From NCBI GenBank assembly GCA_016234555.1, contig JACRBJ010000012.1, forward strand, positions 62,001 to 126,000: a stretch of 64,000 bases of DNA, read 5' to 3'. Positions 35,203-43,019 of the stretch are shown here, piece after piece. Within the stretch, counting starts at the first letter, position 1. Each line of letters opens with the position of its first letter. The stretch comes from Chloroflexota bacterium. GTDB taxonomy: Bacteria; Chloroflexota; Anaerolineae; Anaerolineales; Villigracilaceae. The position numbers and the translations under genes were made by a program. Below the pieces are notes generated by a model that worked only from the letters and a program-made list of their open reading frames with translations, ran no database searches and was not told the DNA's origin.

Positions 35203-36733
35203 TAGGTTTGATTTAATACCCCGCCGCGGTCTCCGGCGGTGGGAGCATTCTACAGGTAGTGGATTACGGCGAAAGCGCGAAACGACCGCCGTCGCGCTGG
35301 TCTTCATCCTCCTGTTTTCCTCCTGCAATCTCCGGGTTGTCAACCCTTCCATGCCGGTTGCCACAGCAGGCGCCAGCCTGCCCATCCCACAACAGACCCC
35401 GTTTCCGACGCGCGGAACCTATAAGCCCGGTGAACTGGTGGATTATGTCGCCCAGTCCGGAGATACCCTGCCGGCGCTCGCGGCGCGTTTCAACACCACC
35501 GTGGACGAAATCCTCGAAGCCAACCCGTTCATTCCGCCCGACGCGACCACCATGCCGCCCGGCATGCCCATGAAGATTCCCATCTACTTCCTCGCCTTAT
35601 GGGCAAGCCCCTTCCAGGTCATCCCAGATAACGCCTTTGTCAACGGTCCAACGCTGATCGGATTCAACACCTCAGCCTATATTGAATCCCAGCCGGGCTG
35701 GTTGAAGGATTACCGGGTGTATGCCAGCGGAAAATGGCGCAACGGCGGCGAGATGGTGGACTTCCTCGCCACCAGTTACAGCATCAGCCCGCGTCTGCTG
35801 CTCGCCATCCTCGAGTACCAGGGTGGGGCACTGACCCAGTCCGCTCCGCCCGTGAAGAAGAATCTGCTTGGCTTCACCCGCCAATATTGGGAAAATCCCT
35901 ACCTGCAACTGGTGATGGCGGCGAACACCCTCAACAACGGCTATTACGGTTGGCGCATGGGACAGTTGATCGAGTTCGAGGAAAGGAGCGGGATTCTCAT
36001 CCGCCCCGATCCCTGGCAGAATGCCGCCTCGGTTTCGGTGCAATACTATTTTTCACGGGTGATGGCGGGGGACGATTATGCCCGCGCCGTGAGCCCCGAT
36101 GGGTTGATCCAGACCTACAGGAATTTCTTTGGCGACCCGTGGAGCGATACCACCGTCATCATCCCCGGCAGCTTGCAGCAGCCCGAACTTCGGCTTCCCT
36201 TTCAATCTGACCAGACCTGGCACCTGACGGGTGGTCCGCACACGGGATGGGGGACAGGCGAACCGCTGGCAGCCGTGGACTTCGCCCCGCCGGGCGATAC
36301 TGCTGGTTGTTTCGTTGCCGAGGAGAAATACTTTGCCACCGCTGTGGCAGACGGACTCATTGTCCGCTCCGCCATCGACGGGCTGGCGCTCGATCTCGAC
36401 AAGGACGGCAATGAGCGTACGGGCTGGGTCATCTTTTATCTGCATCTCGCCACCAAACAACGCGCCCCCGTCGGCGCGGAATTGAAGGCGGGCGACCTCA
36501 TCGGCTATCCATCCTGCGAAGGCGGACGTTCCACGGGCACGCACGTCCACATCGCCCGCAAATACAACGGCGAGTGGATCATCGCCGACAGCCCCATTCC
36601 CTTGAAGGTGAGCGGCTGGCTCGTGCATAATGGTGTTCGCGAATATCTGGGCACGCTGACCAAACAGGGTGCGGTTGTCACCGCCAGCGAATTTGGCGAA
36701 TACTTCACCGCCATCAGCGGAAGTTATCCGTAA
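35195..36733 (+). CDS. LysM and M23-like domain lipoprotein (paralogue 3 of 3)
   Basis: The 512-residue paralogue shares the architecture: lipobox LLFSSC (Cys44), LysM (YVAQSGDTLPALAARFNTT) at about 84-130, the SISPRLLLAILEYQGG middle region and the M23-like end (AVDFAPPGD, THVHIARKYNGEW). The n-region before the hydrophobic helix is unusually long (about 30 residues), so the true start may be a later non-ATG codon. The overlap with paralogue 2 indicates co-transcription. Confidence 0.82.
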   Translation: MNNRFDLIPRRGLRRWEHSTGSGLRRKRETTAVALVFILLFSSCNLRVVNPSMPVATAGASLPIPQQTPFPTRGTYKPGELVDYVAQSGDTLPALAARFNTTVDEILEANPFIPPDATTMPPGMPMKIPIYFLALWASPFQVIPDNAFVNGPTLIGFNTSAYIESQPGWLKDYRVYASGKWRNGGEMVDFLATSYSISPRLLLAILEYQGGALTQSAPPVKKNLLGFTRQYWENPYLQLVMAANTLNNGYYGWRMGQLIEFEERSGILIRPDPWQNAASVSVQYYFSRVMAGDDYARAVSPDGLIQTYRNFFGDPWSDTTVIIPGSLQQPELRLPFQSDQTWHLTGGPHTGWGTGEPLAAVDFAPPGDTAGCFVAEEKYFATAVADGLIVRSAIDGLALDLDKDGNERTGWVIFYLHLATKQRAPVGAELKAGDLIGYPSCEGGRSTGTHVHIARKYNGEWIIADSPIPLKVSGWLVHNGVREYLGTLTKQGAVVTASEFGEYFTAISGSYP

Positions 36734-36798
36734 AATCTCCACAGCACATTTGCACCGCGAAGACCCCCTTCAAACCTGGCGATAACGAGTCCATAAAA

Positions 36799-36820
36799 AG
36801 CCTCCCGTTTTGGAGAGGCT
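36799..36820 (-). terminator. Terminator of the DUF4405 gene
   Basis: AGCCTC and GAGGCT pair around a 10-nt loop. Read on the minus strand the stem is followed by TTTTTATG, so it ends the leftward gene at 36858; it may also help stop the rightward lipoprotein transcript. Confidence 0.7.
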
Positions 36821-36857
36821 CTATTGGTTCAACCTGCTTTCACCTTATAGGCGAGTA

Positions 36858-37331
36858 TCAATTCTCAATTTGCGCGACGGGATTCGTCTGCGGCTTCACG
36901 CCGAACAAATGGCGGATGGTGTTCACCAGCCATTGCCAGTGCAGGGCGAGATGGGGGAGCATCAGCAGGAGCATGAATATTCCACTCATGGTGTGCAGGT
37001 GGTTCAGGTGGTGGAGGGGATTGAACAACCAACGGAAGCCAGCCACTGCGCAAAGGCTCCCGGTGATGAACAGCCCAAGGTCGGTTCGTTTATTACGGCG
37101 GGTTTGGAGGTTCAACGACTTGGATGGGCGCGAGAAGACGGCGCGGACCCAGTCGAGTTTGGTCGTCAGGTGGACAGCAGCGCCGATCAGCATCAGGCTG
37201 CCAGACCAAATGTGAACGTCTGTCCAGACCGAGGTCGTGCCGTGCTCAACGCCGATGAGTGAGAAGGCAGTCAGGAAGAACAGGATGGAAAGTATTATGG
37301 CGCTGATAAAGCGCGCGGGTAAAGTTTTCAT
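36858..37331 (-). CDS. DUF4405-like four-helix membrane protein
   Basis: The 157-residue protein has four hydrophobic helices with histidines placed as in DUF4405/cytochrome-b-like bundles: DVHIWSGSLMLIGAAVHL in helix 2, then LHHLNHLHTMSGIFMLLL and PHLALHWQW. These could bind heme, but no partner dehydrogenase is present. AAGGAG stands 8 nt before the ATG on the minus strand. The function is unknown. Confidence 0.78.
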   Translation of the reverse strand: MKTLPARFISAIILSILFFLTAFSLIGVEHGTTSVWTDVHIWSGSLMLIGAAVHLTTKLDWVRAVFSRPSKSLNLQTRRNKRTDLGLFITGSLCAVAGFRWLFNPLHHLNHLHTMSGIFMLLLMLPHLALHWQWLVNTIRHLFGVKPQTNPVAQIEN

Positions 37332-37432
37332 TTGAAAGCTCCTTGTTTATTGATGGTCCCATCTTACGGGCGGGGTGGGTTTCCCCGTAGTGGTGCGGCT
37401 CACAACTCCGCCTGAACCTGCTCATTCGTCCA

Positions 37433-37498
37433 CATGACGCCAGTCATGTTTTGACATGACACCACTCACGAGCCTTTTCTGCGTCCCTGTGCTATGAT
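37433..37498 (+). promoter_or_regulatory. Promoter and inverted-repeat operator of the two-component pair
   Basis: TG-C-TATGAT (extended -10, hexamer 37493-37498) ends 6 nt before the ATG at 37505. Upstream, GTCATG (37443-37448) and CATGAC (37455-37460) form an inverted repeat with a 6-nt spacer, and another CATGAC lies at 37433-37438. These half-sites centre about 45-70 bp before the predicted start, a usual place for an activator such as the encoded response regulator. Confidence 0.5.
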
Positions 37499-37504
37499 TT
37501 GGAC

Positions 37505-38740
37505 ATGAAGAATTCCCCGCTTGAACCTGGCATTTTGCGACTCTTTCGCATTTTTCTTGTTGTTCAATTGATTCTCGTTTTGGGGAATGTGATGGTGCAT
37601 TCGCAGCCAGATTGTTTCTGGTGCGCGCTGGCCTTTGGAATTGGTAATATCGTTTTGCTTCTGATTTACCTCTCCATCCCCTTCCTGCAGAAAAGTTTTG
37701 GACGTTTTTACCTTCCATTGGGGATACTCTATGCGGCAGTCTTTTCGCTGGTCTTGCAGGATATCTTTCTGAATGCAGGCCTGGAAGTGGGAAAGGTCAG
37801 CAGTGAGGAAACCGCCTGGCAGTTGTTCCTGTTTCTCTTCATCCCGTTGGTGCTGGTTGCCTGGCAATATGATTTCAAGGCGGTGGTGTTTTACTGCATC
37901 TTCACCGCCATATTGGATCACGCCCTGATGCGTCACGCGCAGGAGGACTTTCTTGCCTTCTCTGAAACCTATCATCGCTTGCTGTTTATCCGTGCTCTTG
38001 CCTTTTTGATAACGGGCTATATCATTTCCAGCATCATGTCCCGCTTTCGCGAACAGCGCTCCGGCCTCGAACGTGCCAATCGCGAACTGGCTTATTACGC
38101 CTCCACCCTCGAACAGTTGACCGTCAGCCGCGAACGCAACCGCATGGCGCGCGAATTGCACGACACGCTGGCGCACACCCTGAGCGGGATTGCTGTCCAA
38201 CTGGAGGCGGCTCAATCACTTTGGAAGGAATCCCCAGACGAAGCCCAAGCGATGTTGACCCGTTCGCTGGCGATGACCCGCTCTGGTCTGACCGACACCC
38301 GCCGCGCGTTGCAGGATTTGCGCGCCGCTCCGCTCGAAGAGTTGGGACTTGAAGCGGCGCTGCGCTCCCTCGCGACGGAATCAACTGAACGGGCGGGGTT
38401 GAGTCTCGATTGGCAGGTTCCCAGCCCGCTGCCCAAACTTCCGCCCAATGTCGAGCAGGGAATCTATCGCATCGCTCAGGAATCCTTTGAGAATATCGTC
38501 CGCCATGCGGGGGCGAGCAGTCTGCGCGTAGCCACTTCGGCGCAGCCTGATGAATTAACCCTTTCCATCGCGGATGACGGACAAGGTTTCGACTCGAACG
38601 AAGTAGATGACGATGGGCGTTTTGGTCTGCGCGGGATGCGCGAACGCGCCGAGATGATGGGCGGTGAGTTGACGGTCTCCAGCGTGGCAGGGCAGGGGAC
38701 GACGGTTGAGTTGAAGGTGAAGGTGTGGAATGGCAATTAG
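37505..38740 (+). CDS. Membrane-bound NarL-family sensor histidine kinase
   Basis: The 411-residue kinase has about six N-terminal transmembrane helices (residues 10-185), a short coiled linker and HisKA_3 box RNRMARELHDTLAHTLSG with phospho-acceptor His219. The HATPase has N box ESFENIVRHAGA, G1 DDGQGF and RFGLRGMRERAEMMGG. No extracytoplasmic sensor domain is seen, so the signal is sensed within the membrane. It overlaps its regulator by 11 nt. ATG 37505 is chosen because of the -10 box 6 nt before it. Confidence 0.9.
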   Translation: MKNSPLEPGILRLFRIFLVVQLILVLGNVMVHSQPDCFWCALAFGIGNIVLLLIYLSIPFLQKSFGRFYLPLGILYAAVFSLVLQDIFLNAGLEVGKVSSEETAWQLFLFLFIPLVLVAWQYDFKAVVFYCIFTAILDHALMRHAQEDFLAFSETYHRLLFIRALAFLITGYIISSIMSRFREQRSGLERANRELAYYASTLEQLTVSRERNRMARELHDTLAHTLSGIAVQLEAAQSLWKESPDEAQAMLTRSLAMTRSGLTDTRRALQDLRAAPLEELGLEAALRSLATESTERAGLSLDWQVPSPLPKLPPNVEQGIYRIAQESFENIVRHAGASSLRVATSAQPDELTLSIADDGQGFDSNEVDDDGRFGLRGMRERAEMMGGELTVSSVAGQGTTVELKVKVWNGN

Positions 38741-39365
38741 GGTTTTGATCTGCGACGATCAGGATGTGGTGCGCGAGGGACTGCGGGCGATCCTAAAATC
38801 CTGCAAAGACATCGAAGTGGTGGGCTTGGCTGGCGACGGCGACGAAGCCCTGCAAATGATTCCGTCCGCAAAGCCCGATGTGGTGCTGATGGACTTGAAG
38901 ATGCCTGTCATGAATGGCATTCAAGCCACACATCACATCCGCACGCAATATCCCGAAGTGTACGTGCTGGTGCTGACCACCTACGACGCCGACCAGTGGG
39001 TCTTCGATGCCATCCGCAGCGGCGCGGCGGGATACCTGCTCAAGGACACACCCCGCGATGGGTTGATTGCCGCCATCAAGGGAACCGCCGAAGGCAAGAC
39101 CCACGTGGACCCAAACGTGGCGGGCAAGCTGTTTACTCAAGTCAGCAAGACTCCTGTCGAAGACACGACGGTCACCGCCTCGTTGAGCGAACGCGAGCGC
39201 GAAGTGCTTTCCCTGTTGGCTCGCGGACTCTCCAACGCCGACATTGCCGCACGGCTCTACCTCTCCGAAGGCACGGTGCGAAATTACGTCAGCGCGATTT
39301 TTGTCAAGCTTGGCGTCAGCGACCGCACGCAGGCGGCGGTGCTGGCTTTGCGATATGGGCTTTAG
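38730..39365 (+). CDS. NarL/LuxR-type response regulator
   Basis: The 211-residue regulator has receiver residues Asp9-Asp10 and phospho-acceptor Asp55 (VVLMDLKMP), GYLLKDTP, and a LuxR helix-turn-helix (LSEREREVLSLLARGLSNADIA). It is paired with the overlapping membrane kinase. Likely targets include its own promoter with the GTCATG repeats. Confidence 0.93.
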   Translation: MAIRVLICDDQDVVREGLRAILKSCKDIEVVGLAGDGDEALQMIPSAKPDVVLMDLKMPVMNGIQATHHIRTQYPEVYVLVLTTYDADQWVFDAIRSGAAGYLLKDTPRDGLIAAIKGTAEGKTHVDPNVAGKLFTQVSKTPVEDTTVTASLSEREREVLSLLARGLSNADIAARLYLSEGTVRNYVSAIFVKLGVSDRTQAAVLALRYGL

Positions 39366-39387
39366 GTTCGCTTTGGAATCAATGGCG

Positions 39388-39798
39388 TTAGGCGCGTATC
39401 GCGATCAGTTTTCGAATGACCAATTCCAGTGGCTCAAATTCTCTCTTGTTCTCAATTTCGAACTGCAAAGCAAAACCTCCTGGATACTTTTTTGACGACG
39501 AAATCTTATCGTGCATGGTGGACAATTCGTCATCACACAGAAAGGCATTTCGTTCATTTTCGCGTATCGTCAGGCTGATTTTAAATCCACCGTACAACGG
39601 AATCAAATATAGCAGAGCCTTCCTTCGGTCATGTAACTTGAGCATCCAACCGCTGCTTTTTGTGAATGTCCACTCTTGAAGATATGAACCTGTCAGACTG
39701 ATAATTTTTTTGTAATGGGTGTGCACGCTTCCCAAGGCGGCTTGCAGGGTTTGCTCGGTTGGTTTATTCGATTTATCCAGAAATGGACGTTCGTTCAT
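39388..39798 (-). CDS. DUF3788-like protein
   Basis: The 136-residue cytoplasmic protein matches the look of DUF3788: an N-terminal RPFLDKSNKPTEQTLQAALG helix, W-T-F-x-K-S-S-GW, and a C-terminal EFEPLELVIRKLI. AAGGA precedes the ATG. The biochemical role of the family is unknown to me. It lies tail to tail with the two-component pair. Confidence 0.72.
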   Translation of the reverse strand: MNERPFLDKSNKPTEQTLQAALGSVHTHYKKIISLTGSYLQEWTFTKSSGWMLKLHDRRKALLYLIPLYGGFKISLTIRENERNAFLCDDELSTMHDKISSSKKYPGGFALQFEIENKREFEPLELVIRKLIAIRA

Positions 39799-39851
39799 GG
39801 TGTTGTCCTTGATGGTGGGATTCTCATTGCTGCAGGAAATGTATCGATGCG

Positions 39852-40658
39852 CTAGACCTCGATATGACCTTTCATAAATATTCTGGCTTTCCCCTTCATC
39901 TCAACCTTGTCATCATCTTTAATCGACAGGATCAATTCCCCTGGTCGCTGTGAGTTTTGATGGGCGGTCATGGTCTTTTTATTCAATTGCCTGCCCCAAT
40001 AATTTGCCAGTACCGTGTGAACCGAACCTGTGACAGGATCCTCGTCCACGCCGTACCACGGGTTGAAATAACGACTTTCAAAGTCGTATCGCTTCGAGAG
40101 TTTCGTGATACCAATACCATGGTCGCTTTTTCCCGTGCTCTCCTTCATCCTTTGATAATTTGGCTTTATGTTTTGCAAGTCAACTTCCTCATCGAGAACG
40201 AGGATAACCTTCCTTATGTTGACTCCCTGAATGCAAGCTTTGATCTCTTGCAGGTTGAAGAACTCATAAAACTCGGGGTCTATGTCGATGGTTTTGTAAT
40301 CATCCAGTGGAAAGAGCATTGCGATGTTCCCCCCTTCATCTTGATTGACAGCGATTGTCCCTTCCTTGTAAACGAACTTTATTTCGCTCAGGTCGGGGTG
40401 ATTGTGAAAGATGACCTTCGATGCCCCCAGCGTGGCATGTCCGCAGAGCGGGACTTCGGTCAACGGTGCAAACCAGCGGATGGAAAATTCGCCGTGGCTT
40501 GTCTGCCTGACAAATGCCGTCTCTGACTTGTTGATATCGAAGGCAATTTTTTGCATCAAATCCTGAGACAGGTCGTCCTGCAACAGGATCACACCCGCAG
40601 GGTTTCCGCAGGCGATTTCCTCGGTGAAGGCATTGACGATGTAGGTTTCCAGTTTCAT
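39852..40658 (-). CDS. PhzF-family isomerase-like protein
   Basis: The 268-residue protein has the PhzF fold signatures: start LETYIVNAFTEEIACGNPAGV, NKSETAFV with the catalytic Glu, EVPLCGHATLGAS, and DEDPVTGSVHTVLANYW in the second half. PhzF enzymes catalyse proton shifts on small metabolites; the substrate is not predictable. ATG 40658 follows AGAGAG and fits the family start; a longer frame upstream overlaps the promoter of the divergent AraC-type gene. Confidence 0.87.
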   Translation of the reverse strand: MKLETYIVNAFTEEIACGNPAGVILLQDDLSQDLMQKIAFDINKSETAFVRQTSHGEFSIRWFAPLTEVPLCGHATLGASKVIFHNHPDLSEIKFVYKEGTIAVNQDEGGNIAMLFPLDDYKTIDIDPEFYEFFNLQEIKACIQGVNIRKVILVLDEEVDLQNIKPNYQRMKESTGKSDHGIGITKLSKRYDFESRYFNPWYGVDEDPVTGSVHTVLANYWGRQLNKKTMTAHQNSQRPGELILSIKDDDKVEMKGKARIFMKGHIEV

Positions 40659-40759
40659 GGGTTCTCTCTTTTTGCTTGGAATTATATGCCTCCTTTCGAC
40701 AGTTTGCATCGATTGGCTTTGCGTCCAAATTACCAATTACCAATCTCCAATTCCCTGCT

Positions 40760-40771
40760 TATAATTGTCCC
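40760..40771 (+). promoter_or_regulatory. -10 box for a leaderless AraC-type regulator mRNA
   Basis: TATAAT at 40760-40765 is followed by exactly 6 nt and the ATG at 40772, without a ribosome site. Confidence 0.6.
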
Positions 40772-41641
40772 ATGCTTGACTCCCGTTCCATTTACAAGGC
40801 CCGCGTGGACGCCGCCATCATGTTCATCACCGAACATCTGGCGGAGGATTTGACTCTGGAGGATATTGCCGAGGCGGCGCATTTTTCATCCTTCCACTTC
40901 CACCGCATCTTCTCCGCCATGGTCGGCGAGACACCCCAGCAGTTCCTCAACCGTGTGAGGCTGGAAAGGGCGGCGAATTATCTGGTCAAGAACCCCGCGC
41001 ACAGTATTACGCAGATTGCCCTCGCCTGCGGATTTTCGTCACCAGCCACCTTTGCCCGTTCCTTCAAAAAGCATTTTGGTATCACTGCCAACGAGTACCG
41101 TAAAGTAACCGACAAACCGATGTCGTCGGGAGTTCTTCCCCCGAAAGATGATGGGAAACTTCCAGAATTCACTATCGAGGTTCGCAACGTTCCAGCCTGG
41201 AATCTGATCTATGTCTCGAACTTGAAGGGTTACCGCCTTGACTTGATTCAACAGGCGTGGAATCAGCTCTACCGTTGGGCGTCCGCCCGCGACCTGATCA
41301 CTGAGGAAACTCGCGCTCTCGGCGTCTCACTGGACGATCCGCTGATCACTCCAGCCGAGAAGTGCCGCTATTATGCTTGTCTCTCCGTTTCCGGCGAGAT
41401 TATTCCCCAGCCGCCGATTGGCTTCATGAAACTTGCGGGGTCGAAGTGTGTCGTTGCTCATGTCACCTGTGCTGCCGAACAAATCCGTGGCGTCTTCATG
41501 TATCTTTATCGCGACTGGCTGTTGGACAGTGGCTACCAGCCCGCCGATCTTCCGCCGTACGAGGTTTACCTGCCAACATCTGAAACCACTCAAGAGGGAA
41601 ATTACGTGTTGGATATTTGTATCCCCATTGTGCCGTTGTAG
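40772..41641 (+). CDS. AraC-type regulator with GyrI-like effector domain
   Basis: The 289-residue regulator has two AraC helix-turn-helix motifs in residues 8-105 (LEDIAEAAHFSSFHFHRIFSAM; ITQIALACGFSSPATFARSFKKHFG). A GyrI/SOUL-type ligand-binding domain spans 125-289 (VRNVPAWNLIYVSNLKGY...). This Rob/BmrR-like layout usually responds to hydrophobic drugs or small molecules. ATG 40772 is supported by the -10 box; the longer frame from 40676 lacks support. The divergent phzF-like gene is a candidate target. Confidence 0.9.
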   Translation: MLDSRSIYKARVDAAIMFITEHLAEDLTLEDIAEAAHFSSFHFHRIFSAMVGETPQQFLNRVRLERAANYLVKNPAHSITQIALACGFSSPATFARSFKKHFGITANEYRKVTDKPMSSGVLPPKDDGKLPEFTIEVRNVPAWNLIYVSNLKGYRLDLIQQAWNQLYRWASARDLITEETRALGVSLDDPLITPAEKCRYYACLSVSGEIIPQPPIGFMKLAGSKCVVAHVTCAAEQIRGVFMYLYRDWLLDSGYQPADLPPYEVYLPTSETTQEGNYVLDICIPIVPL

Positions 41642-41647
41642 AAAAGC

Positions 41648-41737
41648 GTCATTCTGAGGGAGTGGAGCGACCGAAGAATCTCTTTTTACACAGGCGAGAT
41701 TCTTCGCTCCCCAAAAAAGCGGGTCGCTCAGAATGAC
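41648..41737. repeat. 90-nt imperfect palindromic element (REP/MITE-like)
   Basis: GTCATTCTGAG (41648-41658) is exactly complementary to CTCAGAATGAC (41727-41737). Inside, GAGCGACC faces GGTCGCT and GAAGAATCTC faces GAGATTCTTC, so the whole element folds into one long hairpin. Elements of this wording are widely scattered between genes in bacterial genomes. It lies after the AraC-type gene and may also act as its terminator. Confidence 0.75.
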
Positions 41738-41836
41738 ATGGTATAGCAAGATTTGCAAAGTGGGTGACAAGACCTGCAAAGCAGGGAAACCGCCTTGGGG
41801 GTATCCTTCGCCCGTTCAAATTAAACGGAGGATCAA

Positions 41837-42955
41837 ATGACCCAACATCGGCAAGTTATGTTCCAACACGTCATCTTGAAGGGTGACTCGTATCAAATCG
41901 GCAAAACCCAGGCGGACGTAATTCGCGGCATCCCCGGGTTCAGTGAGTTTTTGCGTTCAGGCGCGGGGAAATTCTCGCCCGAAAAGTTCGAGCAGATTTC
42001 AGCGCAGATCGACCGCTTCTGTCCTGGTCTCAACGCAGAGATTCAAGGTCTCGCGGATGGACTCGGCATCTCACAGCAGGACTTGATCTACTATGCCTAC
42101 ACCTGGCTGCCCAAAGGGAATTGCAGTCACTTCGCCTTGCTTCCCTCGCGCACCACGGAAGGGAAAACGCTGGTCGGGCGCAGTTACGAGTTCGGCGAGA
42201 AGTCCGAAGACCTGCGTCTCTGCACCATGCGGGTGAAGGACAAGTATGCGTTCATCGGCTCCTCGGTTTTGCTCTTCGGTTTCGCCGATGGCATGAACGA
42301 GCACGGGCTGGTGGTGACAATGTCTGCGGGCGGACATCCAGTCGGCGCCGTCGAAGGGATGCGCCGTCCCATCCAGGATGGGTTCCAGTTTTGGTTCGTG
42401 GTCCGCGCTGTGCTGGAGCAATGCAAAACTGTGGGCGAGGCAGTCGAGTTGATTCAGCAGATTCCCACCTGCGGCAATCCCATCCTGATGGTCACGGACA
42501 AATCTGGGCAGGCGGCGCTGGTCGAAATCTTCGGTGCGAACAAGGCGGTCAAGCGCATCGACTCCCATAGCGCGGAGCAAATACTCTTTGCGACCAACCA
42601 CTTTACCCTGCCCGAAATGCTGCCCTTCCGCGACCCGATCATGGCGCACACCCAGACGCGCTACGACGCAATCCAGTCCCGTCTCGGCGGAACCCAACCC
42701 GTGGACAAGGCGGCGATCAAGTCCCTGCTTTCGGATGAGTATCCACGAGGGCTGGCGTGTCACTTCTACGACGAATACTTCGGCACCCTGCGTTCGATGA
42801 TCTTCGACCCGCAAGCTGGTCAGATCGAAATGTGCTTCGGCTCCCCCGTCGGCGGTGACTGGTACCACATCGACTTCAAATCCGGGATGAAGACCTACCC
42901 CGTTCAACTCCCGCTCGAAAGAACCACGCCTGAATTCTGGCAGGCGGTTTCCTGA
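41837..42955 (+). CDS. C45-type (acyl-CoA:6-aminopenicillanate acyltransferase-like) Ntn hydrolase
   Basis: The 372-residue protein resembles the C45/linear amide hydrolase family. The probable nucleophile is Cys96 in [14 protein letters not shown], followed by [10 protein letters not shown] and [15 protein letters not shown]. The family cleaves or forms amide bonds, and many members process a propeptide before the Cys; here the segment before it is about 95 residues. No signal peptide is seen. GGAGG lies 6 nt before the ATG. The substrate is unknown. Confidence 0.85.
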   Translation: MTQHRQVMFQHVILKGDSYQIGKTQADVIRGIPGFSEFLRSGAGKFSPEKFEQISAQIDRFCPGLNAEIQGLADGLGISQQDLIYYAYTWLPKGNCSHFALLPSRTTEGKTLVGRSYEFGEKSEDLRLCTMRVKDKYAFIGSSVLLFGFADGMNEHGLVVTMSAGGHPVGAVEGMRRPIQDGFQFWFVVRAVLEQCKTVGEAVELIQQIPTCGNPILMVTDKSGQAALVEIFGANKAVKRIDSHSAEQILFATNHFTLPEMLPFRDPIMAHTQTRYDAIQSRLGGTQPVDKAAIKSLLSDEYPRGLACHFYDEYFGTLRSMIFDPQAGQIEMCFGSPVGGDWYHIDFKSGMKTYPVQLPLERTTPEFWQAVS

Positions 42956-42960
42956 TGGTG

Positions 42961-42994
42961 AACGTCCCGAAGGTTCGAAAACCTTCGGGACGTT
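42961..42994 (+). terminator. Strong hairpin after the hydrolase gene
   Basis: AACGTCCCGAAGGTT (42961-42975) pairs perfectly over 15 bp with 42980-42994 around the loop CGAA. Only GTTGTT follows, so termination efficiency is uncertain. Confidence 0.6.
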
Positions 42995-43007
42995 GTTAAG
43001 GGGGCAT

Positions 43008-43019
43008 TATAATTACCCC
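43008..43019 (+). promoter_or_regulatory. -10 box for a leaderless MalT-like regulator mRNA
   Basis: TATAAT at 43008-43013 is followed by 6 nt and the ATG at 43020. It lies directly behind the hairpin of the preceding gene. Confidence 0.6.

Noticed and set aside
34021..35385. Minus-strand frame of 454 codons
   Set aside because: Antisense to two well-supported lipoprotein genes; no domain recognised.
37451..37456. TTGACA as -35 box for the kinase at 37505
   Set aside because: It lies 36 nt from the TATGAT box, too far for a promoter spacer; an extended -10 explains the start better.
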